Shown here: positions 34,468 through 46,132 of the stretch, piece by piece | Numbering within the stretch: position 1 is the first letter of the stretch | Layout of the letters: each line of letters begins with the position of its first letter | Assembly: GCA_937893635.1 (NCBI GenBank) | Contig: CALBGF010000191.1 | Coordinates: 1 to 52,712 of the forward strand | From: an uncultured Mollicutes bacterium | GTDB lineage: Bacteria > Bacillota_I > Bacilli_A > RFN20 > CAG-826 | Direction: 5' to 3' | DNA: 52,712 nucleotides | Notes under the pieces: generated by a model | Databases searched by the model: none | What the model was told of the DNA's origin: nothing | What the model saw: the letters and a program-made list of their open reading frames with translations, nothing else | Position numbers and translations under genes: made by a program

Positions 34468-34763
34468 TATCCCACCACCTTTGGAAGTTTAATTTGTCCG
34501 TCTAAGACATCTTTAGCGTTAGCTAAAACTTCTTCTTTGGTTAATGGAGTTTCCGCAACATCTTCTCTTAAATAATCAGTTGTAACATTAAAAGGAAATG
34601 TCATTGGTTCAACTTCATCAACACCATCAATTTCTCCAATTAAACTCATTTGCTTAATAATAATTTCAAACTCTTTTTCTAGTGTTTCATATTGTTCATC
34701 AGACATATCAAACATTAGACGTAGAGCGGCATCTTTTAAAACTTCACGATTTACTTCTTTCAT
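34467..34763 (-). CDS. gatC: Asp-tRNA(Asn)/Glu-tRNA(Gln) amidotransferase subunit C
   Basis: Small subunit that wraps around GatA and joins it to GatB. 98 residues, with the typical LRLMFDMSDEQYETLEKEFE helix and the C-terminal PLTKEEVLANAKD. I start at ATG 34763, after a GGTTGGTG-type SD; an in-frame ATG nine codons upstream lies in the ligA end and is less likely. Operon order ligA-gatC-gatA-gatB. Confidence 0.93.
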   Translation of the reverse strand: MKEVNREVLKDAALRLMFDMSDEQYETLEKEFEIIIKQMSLIGEIDGVDEVEPMTFPFNVTTDYLREDVAETPLTKEEVLANAKDVLDGQIKLPKVVG

Positions 34764-34776
34764 AATTTCACCAACC

Positions 34777-38989
<4,213 letters not shown>

Positions 38990-39016
38990 TTTTATCACCA
39001 AAACTTCGGTTATTAT

Positions 39017-39039
39017 TTTAGCATATTTATTATGCTAAA
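39017..39039. repeat. Inverted repeat upstream of pcrA
   Basis: Perfect 9-bp arms TTTAGCATA/TATGCTAAA around TTTAT, 28 bases before the pcrA start and 35 bases after the stop of the upstream lipoprotein gene. There is no U-tract on minus, so an operator overlapping the pcrA promoter is at least as likely as a terminator. Confidence 0.5.
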
Positions 39040-39074
39040 TAAATGAGAAATAGAAACTTTTAAAGGAAACTTTT

Positions 39075-39473
39075 TTAATCAAATAACAAGTTAGAAATCT
39101 CATTAACACCAACATAATTATTACTCACTTTGTGATTTTTAATTTCTAACAAAGTAGGAAAGCCAGTAATCACAATGTCTTGATAATTAGTTACACCAAT
39201 ATTAATAGAGCGATCATAACCATAATTAAATTTATTTGAAGGAATTACCAAATAAAAATTGTCATTATTTAAAGCATAAGTTACAATATGATTTTTGAGC
39301 GAATCGCAAGAAGCACATCCGTCCATATAAAAATAAAAATATCCTGTATTATAATCAAAAACGCTTTCAAATTGCACATAAATTTCACTTTCATTACGCG
39401 TTATAGATACACTTTCTTCAATATGACAAGAAGTTAATAAAGTTAAAATTACTAAGTTAATAATTTTTTTCAT
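39075..39473 (-). CDS. Thioredoxin-like lipoprotein
   Basis: 132 residues with lipobox LTSC (Cys16). The mature part shows a thioredoxin pattern: a beta strand GYFYFYMDG, active site C-A-S-C followed by a helix, and the cis-proline strand ITGFPTLLEI. It is probably a membrane-tethered thiol-disulfide protein outside the cell. CASC is unusual compared with CGPC or CPHC. The start is ATG 39473 after AGGTG. It stands alone ahead of pcrA; partner unknown. Confidence 0.75.
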   Translation of the reverse strand: MKKIINLVILTLLTSCHIEESVSITRNESEIYVQFESVFDYNTGYFYFYMDGCASCDSLKNHIVTYALNNDNFYLVIPSNKFNYGYDRSINIGVTNYQDIVITGFPTLLEIKNHKVSNNYVGVNEISNLLFD

Positions 39474-39571
39474 AAAAATCACCTATTAATAATATAAAAA
39501 CAAATTATGTCGAATTCGCCAAAAAAATGTATTGTAAAGTAAAAATGTGTTAAACTTAGATAGGTGAGAAA

Positions 39572-40450
39572 ATGAAAAAAAGCAAAGCTATTTCTAACTT
39601 AACTTTTATTGCATTAATGTCAGCAATTAATGTTATTTTTGCTCTATTAATGACTTTTCTACCAGTATTATCAGTCTTACTTTACTTAATGCTACCTTAT
39701 ATAACCACAATGGTAATACTTGTTTGTCAAAAAAAATATTATCCTATTTACTTTATTGCTTCCATTTTTTTATCGTTTATTATCAATTTACAAGGCATTG
39801 AATATACCATTTTCACTTTAATACCTTCTTTAATAACTGGAACAGTATTTGGTATATGTATTGAAAAAAAGGTAAATATTGGTATAACAATTATCATTTC
39901 TAGTTTTTGCCAATTTGTCTTTGGTGTTGCTACCATTCCTTTAATAAATCTCATTTACACCAATGATAATCACTCTATTTTAGAAGTGTTTAAAACAATT
40001 CTAGGTGAAAACAAAGAATTTTTATTATACAAACTATTTTTACCAATTAACTATGTTGTAGCATTAGCACAAAATATTATTAGTTTTCTTCTTATTTCTT
40101 CAAGTATTACTCGTTTCAAAGTGGAAATTATTACTAAAAATAGTAATCAATTAGCTTATTCTTGTACTTGCATTATTCTAAGTATATTAACAGTTTTATC
40201 CGCTTTATTCTTTGATGATTTAATGTATTTACTTTTATCTATGTGCATTAGTCTTATTTCATTAATAGTTTTAGATTTATTTGAGAATAAAACTATTGGG
40301 ATATTGATTACATCAATTAGCATAGTGGGTTTCATCATTTTATTTGTTATTTTTGCTAAAACAAATAGTCTATTAGTGCCATTAGCCATGTTATTTCCAA
40401 TTGTCGTTATTTCAACATATAAATTTTTTATTCTTGTTAACAAAAAATAA
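39572..40450 (+). CDS. Polytopic membrane protein, YybS/DUF2232-like
   Basis: 292 residues, about eight membrane helices. The opening SNLTFIALMSAINVIFALL and overall layout resemble YybS/DUF2232 and ECF-transporter S-component-like proteins, but I see no diagnostic motif. SD AGGTGAG is 6 bases before the ATG. First of three plus-strand membrane protein genes closed by one terminator. Confidence 0.65.
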   Translation: MKKSKAISNLTFIALMSAINVIFALLMTFLPVLSVLLYLMLPYITTMVILVCQKKYYPIYFIASIFLSFIINLQGIEYTIFTLIPSLITGTVFGICIEKKVNIGITIIISSFCQFVFGVATIPLINLIYTNDNHSILEVFKTILGENKEFLLYKLFLPINYVVALAQNIISFLLISSSITRFKVEIITKNSNQLAYSCTCIILSILTVLSALFFDDLMYLLLSMCISLISLIVLDLFENKTIGILITSISIVGFIILFVIFAKTNSLLVPLAMLFPIVVISTYKFFILVNKK

Positions 40451-40456
40451 GCAAAA

Positions 40457-40465
40457 TGTTACAAT
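40457..40465 (+). promoter_or_regulatory. Extended -10 before the gene at 40491
   Basis: TGTTACAAT (TG-n-TACAAT), 25 bases before the ATG, with SD AAAGGAG between. The -35 would lie in the end of the upstream gene. Confidence 0.5.
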
Positions 40466-40490
40466 AAATTAGTAAAAGGAGTGTGGTAAT

Positions 40491-40862
40491 ATGCTATCAA
40501 TTCTTAAGACATTTGGTCTTGGTTTACTCTATACTTTATTATCTCCTTTTATTGCGCTTATTTTGGCTTTGTATTTCGTTTATACTTTTCTTGCTTTCAT
40601 TGTTATGTTTCTTATAAACATCTTTAAATTTTTTAAAGGAAAAAGTATCACTGATAAACTTCCTATTGATGTTGAAGCAGAAAAAATATTACTAGCTCAA
40701 GAACAATATGAAACAAAATTTAAAGAAGCTATTATTAATAATCAATTAAATGTTGTTTCTAATCCTAATAATGTAACAACCAATAATGCTTCTATTCCGC
40801 CAGTAAATAATGAAACCAATAACACTTCTAATGAAATAGAAGGCGGTGATAATCATGATTAG
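40491..40862 (+). CDS. Membrane protein with disordered Asn-rich tail
   Basis: 123 residues. A long hydrophobic N-terminal region (about 5-48, one or two helices), a short charged helix (65-85), then a low-complexity Asn/Thr/Ser tail ending in GGDNHD. No family recognised. It overlaps the next gene by 8 bases, so the two are translationally coupled and may form a complex. Confidence 0.65.
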   Translation: MLSILKTFGLGLLYTLLSPFIALILALYFVYTFLAFIVMFLINIFKFFKGKSITDKLPIDVEAEKILLAQEQYETKFKEAIINNQLNVVSNPNNVTTNNASIPPVNNETNNTSNEIEGGDNHD

Positions 40863-41490
40863 TCTTATTAAATTAACAGAAAATGATAAAAGAATTCTTA
40901 TTGTCGTTTTTCTAGCTATCATTATTATCTTCTTATTTATCGGATTTATTGTTAATTTAGTTAAACGAATTATGGCTAAACAAGGCAAAGCTGTTGATAC
41001 ATATATGTATAATGTTGTCAAAGCTAAATTAGTCACTACTCCGCATCAATTTAGAAAAGTATCAGAAAAAAAGAATATGATTATGTTCTATAAAAAGATA
41101 CGCCTACCATTTGTTCTTATTTTGATTGGGTTTGTTATTTTAGCTCAATACATGATTATTGCTCATACATCAAATTTAGCATTCTATTTTTCTAAAGAGC
41201 ATGGTATTAATAGTTTATTTTACCATTGGGATTGGGGTAGCGTTGAAAAAGCCACTCTTCTTGGGATTAAAACATTTATTCCTTCAACATGGCCAGAATT
41301 AATTTGGAAGCCAACATTTGTATTTGATCATCAAGCAATTACCGCTTACTTATCATTCCCTTGCTTTGTGGTTGGTGGTATTCTTTATATTCATCAATTA
41401 GTGGCTTATATTTCTCGTCAATTACGTGCAAGACAATTATCAACATCCGTATTCCAAAAAAGTCTTACACCTGAACAAACAAGTTTATAG
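40855..41490 (+). CDS. Uncharacterised four-helix membrane protein
   Basis: About 211 residues with predicted membrane helices near 15-35, 85-105 and 168-190 (numbers approximate). The segment between the second and third holds Trp-rich YHWDWGSVE. No motif I know. ATG 40855 is 6 bases after GGCGGTG and overlaps the end of the preceding gene. Last gene of the plus-strand trio before the bidirectional terminator. Confidence 0.65.
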   Translation: MISLIKLTENDKRILIVVFLAIIIIFLFIGFIVNLVKRIMAKQGKAVDTYMYNVVKAKLVTTPHQFRKVSEKKNMIMFYKKIRLPFVLILIGFVILAQYMIIAHTSNLAFYFSKEHGINSLFYHWDWGSVEKATLLGIKTFIPSTWPELIWKPTFVFDHQAITAYLSFPCFVVGGILYIHQLVAYISRQLRARQLSTSVFQKSLTPEQTSL

Positions 41491-41520
41491 TTAAAAAGTG
41501 CAGATTTGCTGCACTTTTTA
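41491..41520 (+). terminator. Bidirectional intrinsic terminator
   Basis: Perfect 11-bp arms AAAAAGTGCAG/CTGCACTTTTT with a 5-base loop. It serves the plus-strand membrane gene and the convergent ABC permease, whose stop it overlaps. Confidence 0.9.
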
Positions 41521-42267
41521 AATTCCATCATGATGAAGTTTATAATTCAATAATAAGACTGATACTATATAGATTATTAATGTGTAAGCTAGAACAATTA
41601 AATATGGTATAAGTATATTAAAGTCGCCACTAATAACTAAATTACTTACTTTTGTAGCATTAGCGAAAGGAAATATATAGCATATCTTTTTGAATGCTCC
41701 TTCCATTGTATCAAGAGGGAAAAACATACCACCTAATAATGAAGTCATTGTTGGAACAATTGAGGCTATTCCACCTACTGATGCGCTATTTGTCAAAGTA
41801 CCTAATAATATTCCATATCCTATAAATAAAAATGAAATAGGAAATAATAATAAGCTAGCAATTAAAACATAACCAGTTACTTTTAAGCCTAAAATTATAC
41901 CAATAATTAACATAACTATTTCTTGAAAAGCTGCGATTGGAAGAATACTTAAAGTATAACCAATTATAAAATCTTTTGCTTGCATCGGTGTTGATTTTAA
42001 ACGCATCAAGAAATAACTTTCCTTATCATTAGCAATCATATTACCGACAAATATTGTAATAAACGAAAAACTAAATACTATCATTGCCATTGTTAAATGA
42101 TTAATTTCAAATTGCGGAGTATTAAGGATTGCTTCTTCACCTAAAGAATGCATAATTAACGATAAAACAACAAATAGTACCCCAGGAAAAACAACAAAGA
42201 AAATGCTTGATAATGGATTACGAATTAATTCTAAAATATTTCGTTTAGTAAATGTTAAATAGCGCAT
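41518..42267 (-). CDS. ABC-2 type transporter permease
   Basis: About 249 residues, six membrane helices, typical ABC-2 exporter subunit. NRNPLSSIFF-like opening seen as ELIRNPLSSIFFVVFPG, and the family segment GGMFFPLDTMEGAFKKICYI with FPFANATK after it. The start is ATG 42267 after AGGTG; a GTG 12 bases upstream overlaps the SD. One base after the ATPase stop. Cargo unknown; drug, peptide or lipid export are typical. Confidence 0.9.
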   Translation of the reverse strand: MRYLTFTKRNILELIRNPLSSIFFVVFPGVLFVVLSLIMHSLGEEAILNTPQFEINHLTMAMIVFSFSFITIFVGNMIANDKESYFLMRLKSTPMQAKDFIIGYTLSILPIAAFQEIVMLIIGIILGLKVTGYVLIASLLLFPISFLFIGYGILLGTLTNSASVGGIASIVPTMTSLLGGMFFPLDTMEGAFKKICYIFPFANATKVSNLVISGDFNILIPYLIVLAYTLIIYIVSVLLLNYKLHHDGI

Positions 42268-42268
42268 A

Positions 42269-42991
42269 TTAATTTTCACCTACAATCTTAATAAATGCTT
42301 CTTCTAATGAATTTGTATTAGTGGATTTTAAAATATTTTCTAAATTATTAATCATTAAAATTTTTCCATTTTTCATAATCGCAATATCATCCACTAAAGC
42401 ACTTATTTCTTCCATATAATGTGAAGTTAATATAATTGTTACTTTGCCTTTAAGATTATTAATAACGTTCCATAGTTCATGTCTATTAATAACATCTAAT
42501 CCTAAAGTTGGTTCATCTAAAAATAAAATACGCGGATTAGTTACTAAAGCCATGGCAATAGATAACCTTCTTTTATAACCACCTGATAATGTTTTAGCAC
42601 GTCTATTAATATAATTTTCTAATCCTAAATTATTAATGACACGTTCTGTATTATCTTTTATCTTTACTTTATCTTTAAAATACAAACTAGCCATTAGTTC
42701 TATATTCTCTTTAACTGTTAAATTATTAGCAATTGCACTTTCTTGTGGAGATACACCGATAATGCTTTTAATTTTATTAATGTCTTTATAAATATCATAA
42801 TCAAATACTTTAATATCACCGTTTGTAGGACGTGTTAAACCACTCATCATTTTTATGGTTGTGGTCTTTCCTGCGCCATTAAGGCCAAGTACTCCAAAGA
42901 TTTCTCCTTCTTTTACATTAAAAGAAACATCATTAACCGCAAGAACGTTCTTAAATTGTTTGGTCAAATTTCTTACTTGTATTGCATCCAT
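42269..42991 (-). CDS. ABC transporter ATP-binding protein
   Basis: 240-residue exporter ATPase: Walker A GLNGAGKTTT, Q loop in SPQES, signature LSGGYKRRLS, Walker B RILFLDEPTLGLD and H-loop SHYMEE. It powers the adjacent ABC-2 permease. SD AAGGAAAA lies in the last codons of the upstream regulator gene, so expression is tied to it. Confidence 0.95.
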   Translation of the reverse strand: MDAIQVRNLTKQFKNVLAVNDVSFNVKEGEIFGVLGLNGAGKTTTIKMMSGLTRPTNGDIKVFDYDIYKDINKIKSIIGVSPQESAIANNLTVKENIELMASLYFKDKVKIKDNTERVINNLGLENYINRRAKTLSGGYKRRLSIAMALVTNPRILFLDEPTLGLDVINRHELWNVINNLKGKVTIILTSHYMEEISALVDDIAIMKNGKILMINNLENILKSTNTNSLEEAFIKIVGEN

Positions 42992-42993
42992 AA

Positions 42994-43410
42994 TTAATTT
43001 TCCTTATCAAGAACATCTTTAGCAAATTGTGTCACAACTTTAGCATCAGCAAGAGCAAGACCTTGATTTAAATCTCCAAAGACTGCTAATTTATCACCTG
43101 TTTTAAAATTAAAAGTTAATAATGCTTCTTTAGGTATTGTAATATCACCATTCTCTTTAATTTCCACTATTCCAAAGAAAAATTTATCTTTCGGTCTTAT
43201 GGATTTAGCATCTTTTTTATCACTTTCTAAAAGATCATCAATAGAAACTTGATACATTTCACACATCTTTTTAAGTGTAAAAATATCTGGTACTGCTTCA
43301 CCTTTTTCCCATTTAGCAATTGTTTGACGGGTAACATTTAAAGAATCCGCTAAATCTTCTTGTGTTAATTTATTTATTGTTCGTAAGTTTTTTAATACAT
43401 CACTTAACAT
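42994..43410 (-). CDS. XRE-family regulator fused to an AbrB-like domain
   Basis: 138 residues. N-terminal helix-turn-helix (about 5-62) with LTQEDLADSLNVTRQTIAKW, then a SpoVT/AbrB-like swapped-hairpin domain (about 78-115): FGIVEIKENGDITIPKEALL and FNFKTGDKLAVFGD. It probably controls its own ABC-transporter operon, acting on the palindrome at 43479-43498. SD AAGGTG is 6 bases before the ATG. The pairing of two DNA-binding folds in a small protein is notable. Confidence 0.88.
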   Translation of the reverse strand: MLSDVLKNLRTINKLTQEDLADSLNVTRQTIAKWEKGEAVPDIFTLKKMCEMYQVSIDDLLESDKKDAKSIRPKDKFFFGIVEIKENGDITIPKEALLTFNFKTGDKLAVFGDLNQGLALADAKVVTQFAKDVLDKEN

Positions 43411-43429
43411 AGTTTCACCTTCTAATAAA

Positions 43430-43435
43430 ATTATA
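43430..43435 (-). promoter_or_regulatory. -10 of the XRE-AbrB/ABC operon
   Basis: TATAAT on minus, 19 bases before the regulator's ATG. The -35 (TGTTTT at 43453-43458, 17-base spacer) is weak, which suggests dependence on an activator or low basal activity. Confidence 0.55.
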
Positions 43436-43478
43436 TAGAAAATTCACACCAAAAAACATACCCACTATTTTACAATGG

Positions 43479-43498
43479 ATGTTAATAACTATTAACAT
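43479..43498. repeat. 20-bp perfect palindrome upstream of the XRE-AbrB operon
   Basis: Arms ATGTTAATA/TATTAACAT around AC, no mismatch. It lies about 45 bases upstream of the -10 and 70 bases from the regulator's ATG. Size and symmetry fit a dimer operator. Confidence 0.65.
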
Positions 43499-43599
43499 TT
43501 TAAACTAAATCATGATTAATTTTTTCTATTTAATATAATAAAATTAGATTACTTATTTTTTAACTTAAAATTACACTAAAAAAATAAATATAAAAACAA

Positions 43600-44880
43600 C
43601 TAATCTTTTAAACATCCGATAGGAATAACAAATACACCGTCATCTCTTTTATATCCAAATTGGCTTCCAGTTATCACAATTTTTAAATCAGGTAATCTAA
43701 GCGGACATTGTTTTTCTTTTTGATTATATTCATTAATCAATCTTTCAATTTTACATAAGTGTTTAGCACCTTCGTCTATCTCTTTTGTACCAAGTTTAAA
43801 TTCCAATAAAGCATATCTACCATCTTTAAGATGCAATACACCATCAGCCTCTAATCCGTATCTATCATGATAATAAGAAATTTCTCCATTCATTTTTGAG
43901 GAATAAATTTTTAAATCTCTTATACATAAAGACTCAAAAAGAAATCCTAATGTTTTAAAATCAGTATTAAAATACTCAGGAGTAATACCTAAAGCCGCAA
44001 CCGCTATAGAAGGATCAATTAAATTTCTTTTATTAGTAGTTCTAATTGCATCTTTTGACCTAATTGAAGGACGCCATGCTGGGATGTCTTCAATAATATA
44101 TAATTTTTCAAGTGCTTGAATATAATCATAATATGTAGTCTTAGATATATCAGTTGTAGAAACAACATCTCCAAAAATAGTTTTTGTTTCGGCTAATGTA
44201 CATATATTCCTCGAATAAGACTTTAAAATCTTTTCCGCCCATAATGGATTTCTTTTAACGTTATCTATACTAGAAATATCTCTATGACATGTTTGGTAAA
44301 ATAAATCATTAGCTATTTCTAATTGTGATTCAGGAGTTTTATTTAAAAGAGCTCTTGGCCAACCGCCCCTACAAATAGCAAATATCAATTTATCAATAGT
44401 GAGTTTTGATTCAACAAAATCTAATGTTTTATTATTAAATAAATCTATTAATGAAATTTCACCAGATGACTCTTCACTTTCAAATAAACTCATAGGATAC
44501 ATTTTTAACGTAGATATACGCGTTGTTCCTGTATGAGGTGTATTAACCGTTTGAGATGATGAACTTGTTAAAATATATAGTCCTGATTCATTTCTATCAT
44601 CAACAGATTTTCTTATAGCGCCCCATATTTTAGGAGCATCTTGCCATTCATCAAACAATCTAGGATTATCTCCTATTAATAGTTTAGAAGGTACATTGTT
44701 TGCTACCGAAAGATATTTATCTCTCATATCTTCATCTTGAAATTCAATCACACTTTTCGCCTGTTGTTTTGCAGTTGTAGTTTTACCACATCCTTTAGGC
44801 CCAACAATCAAAGTCGCACCAAATGCCTCTAATTTTAATTTTAACAAATTGTCTGCAATTCTTTTTTTGTAATTTTTCAT
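43600..44880 (-). CDS. AAA_14/DUF4143 ATPase
   Basis: 426 residues. N-terminal AAA_14 ATPase with Walker A GPKGCGKT (27-34) and Walker B RLFDEWQ (74-80, Asp77-Glu78), a middle winged-helix-like region (about 200-265; TTYYDYIQALEKLYIIEDIP), and a C-terminal DUF4143 domain. The latter carries a PD-(D/E)xK-like core, EADGVL (Glu344, Asp346) and ALLEFKLG (Glu360, Lys362). This family is common in gut bacteria, often in mobile or variable loci, with no established function. TATAAT at 44898-44903 and four phased repeats lie directly upstream. SD TTGGTGAT. No terminator is obvious. Confidence 0.88.
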   Translation of the reverse strand: MKNYKKRIADNLLKLKLEAFGATLIVGPKGCGKTTTAKQQAKSVIEFQDEDMRDKYLSVANNVPSKLLIGDNPRLFDEWQDAPKIWGAIRKSVDDRNESGLYILTSSSSQTVNTPHTGTTRISTLKMYPMSLFESEESSGEISLIDLFNNKTLDFVESKLTIDKLIFAICRGGWPRALLNKTPESQLEIANDLFYQTCHRDISSIDNVKRNPLWAEKILKSYSRNICTLAETKTIFGDVVSTTDISKTTYYDYIQALEKLYIIEDIPAWRPSIRSKDAIRTTNKRNLIDPSIAVAALGITPEYFNTDFKTLGFLFESLCIRDLKIYSSKMNGEISYYHDRYGLEADGVLHLKDGRYALLEFKLGTKEIDEGAKHLCKIERLINEYNQKEKQCPLRLPDLKIVITGSQFGYKRDDGVFVIPIGCLKD

Positions 44881-44897
44881 ATGCCATCACCAATATA

Positions 44898-44903
44898 ATT
44901 ATA
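44898..44903 (-). promoter_or_regulatory. -10 of the AAA_14 gene
   Basis: TATAAT on minus, 17 bases before the ATG. The expected -35 position falls at the edge of repeat copy 1, so the repeats overlap the promoter. Confidence 0.5.
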
Positions 44904-44909
44904 TATGTA

Positions 44910-44994
44910 ACTTGACACATTTGTGGTGTTTTACTTGACACATTTGTGCTATATAACTTGACACATTTGTGCTATATAACTTGACACATTTGTG
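44910..44994. repeat. Four 16-bp repeats with exact 23-bp period
   Basis: ACTTGACACATTTGTG at 44910-44925, 44933-44948, 44956-44971 and 44979-44994, all identical. Each contains the palindrome CACATTTGTG. The spacers between copies 2-3 and 3-4 are the same (CTATATA). The array is iteron-like and borders the AAA_14 promoter. Confidence 0.92.
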
Positions 44995-45071
44995 ATAGTA
45001 AATGTCCGAATTATAGAATATAAATTTAAATATAAATTTATGATATTATTAATTGCTCCAATAACAAGTAT

Positions 45072-45096
45072 AAAAAAATGATGCTCACGCACCATT
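45072..45096 (-). terminator. Intrinsic terminator of the asnS-membrane protein unit
   Basis: Minus-strand stem AATGGTGC/GCATCATT (one G-U pair), 4-base loop, seven U. It starts in the stop codon of the preceding gene. Confidence 0.85.
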
Positions 45097-46120
45097 AATT
45101 TTTAACATCTATAATATAAGTCATCTTGCCAACAAAATGTTCACTTTTGAATTGAGTTGGATATCCTTTGCTATTAGCGTAGCCCGCCATTGCAAGAATA
45201 AAATCATCATCTTTTCCGCCATTATTTTCAAATTTTGACCAAGTATAAGATATATCTTCATTATTAGTAGTATCTTCATCAACTAATTTAATAATAGTTC
45301 TTGCCTTATATTCATAAGCTTGATCATAACTAGCGCTATCGAGATGTTCAATTTTTGCATTTGGTAATAATTCACTAATTTTTGTATTTACTTTTTGATA
45401 ATCTTCATCATTACCAATTACTAATGCATCAACATATCCTTCTGGTAATCCATAAACATATTCAATATTCATTACAAATGCTGGATTATCTTTATAAGCG
45501 TAAATAGTGGATTTTATTCTTTGCCCCTCTTCATCTGGCAAAGAATAATTGACATACTTCATTTCTAAACCATTATTAATTTTAAGTATTTTTCCCATTT
45601 TATTAATATTAAATTCATCACACTCTGGGTAAAAGAAATAATCGCCTAATGGCAAAGCATTGCCAGATTTATCATAAAATATATTAACACCGGTATTAAA
45701 ATATTGATTAATACCTTCGTATCTTAAAGATCTTTCTAGTTGTAAATTACTTTTATTTTCTTGTACTCTTACTAATTGAACATTTTCATAGAGATCTAAA
45801 TTATCTATATCAAAATTACTCTTTGTAAATAAAATATGATCTCCATATATTGCAAAGTCACCACTAATAACATCATCATCGCTTTTAATATATTGCTTAT
45901 ATATTTCTAACGATTCTTTTGGGCTTTTATCTTTTAAAGAAACTAAACCTTCAACACGTTTAGAAGCATCGATTAGATTAACAATACTTGCGCCGATATT
46001 AAAAGCCAAATATCCAAATAGGACAAAATTAATAGCAATTAAAAGGCCACGTATACGACGTTTCGCTTTTAATTTAGTAACTAATTCTTCATCACTTACT
46101 TCAGTTATTAATTCAGCCAT
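45095..46120 (-). CDS. Uncharacterised single-pass membrane protein
   Basis: 341 residues. A short cytoplasmic N-terminus with a basic patch (KAKRRIR), one membrane helix (about 25-47), and an external mixed alpha/beta domain of about 290 residues rich in Asp, Asn and Tyr, without cysteine clusters or a motif I know. It starts 12 bases after asnS, with SD AAGGAG-like, and ends in a terminator, so it is in the asnS operon. Function unknown. Confidence 0.75.
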   Translation of the reverse strand: MAELITEVSDEELVTKLKAKRRIRGLLIAINFVLFGYLAFNIGASIVNLIDASKRVEGLVSLKDKSPKESLEIYKQYIKSDDDVISGDFAIYGDHILFTKSNFDIDNLDLYENVQLVRVQENKSNLQLERSLRYEGINQYFNTGVNIFYDKSGNALPLGDYFFYPECDEFNINKMGKILKINNGLEMKYVNYSLPDEEGQRIKSTIYAYKDNPAFVMNIEYVYGLPEGYVDALVIGNDEDYQKVNTKISELLPNAKIEHLDSASYDQAYEYKARTIIKLVDEDTTNNEDISYTWSKFENNGGKDDDFILAMAGYANSKGYPTQFKSEHFVGKMTYIIDVKN

Positions 46121-46132
46121 ACTTTACTCCTT

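Noticed and set aside
44935..44985. Plus-strand promoters from the repeated TTGACA
   Set aside because: No -10 lies at 16-18 bases from any copy; the TTGACA is part of the repeat.
44910..44994. CRISPR array
   Set aside because: Repeats are 16 bp with 7-base spacers, two of them identical, and there are no cas genes.
43600..44994. Insertion sequence or prophage remnant
   Set aside because: No transposase, integrase, target duplication or phage gene is visible; only the repeat array hints at mobility, kept as a hypothesis.
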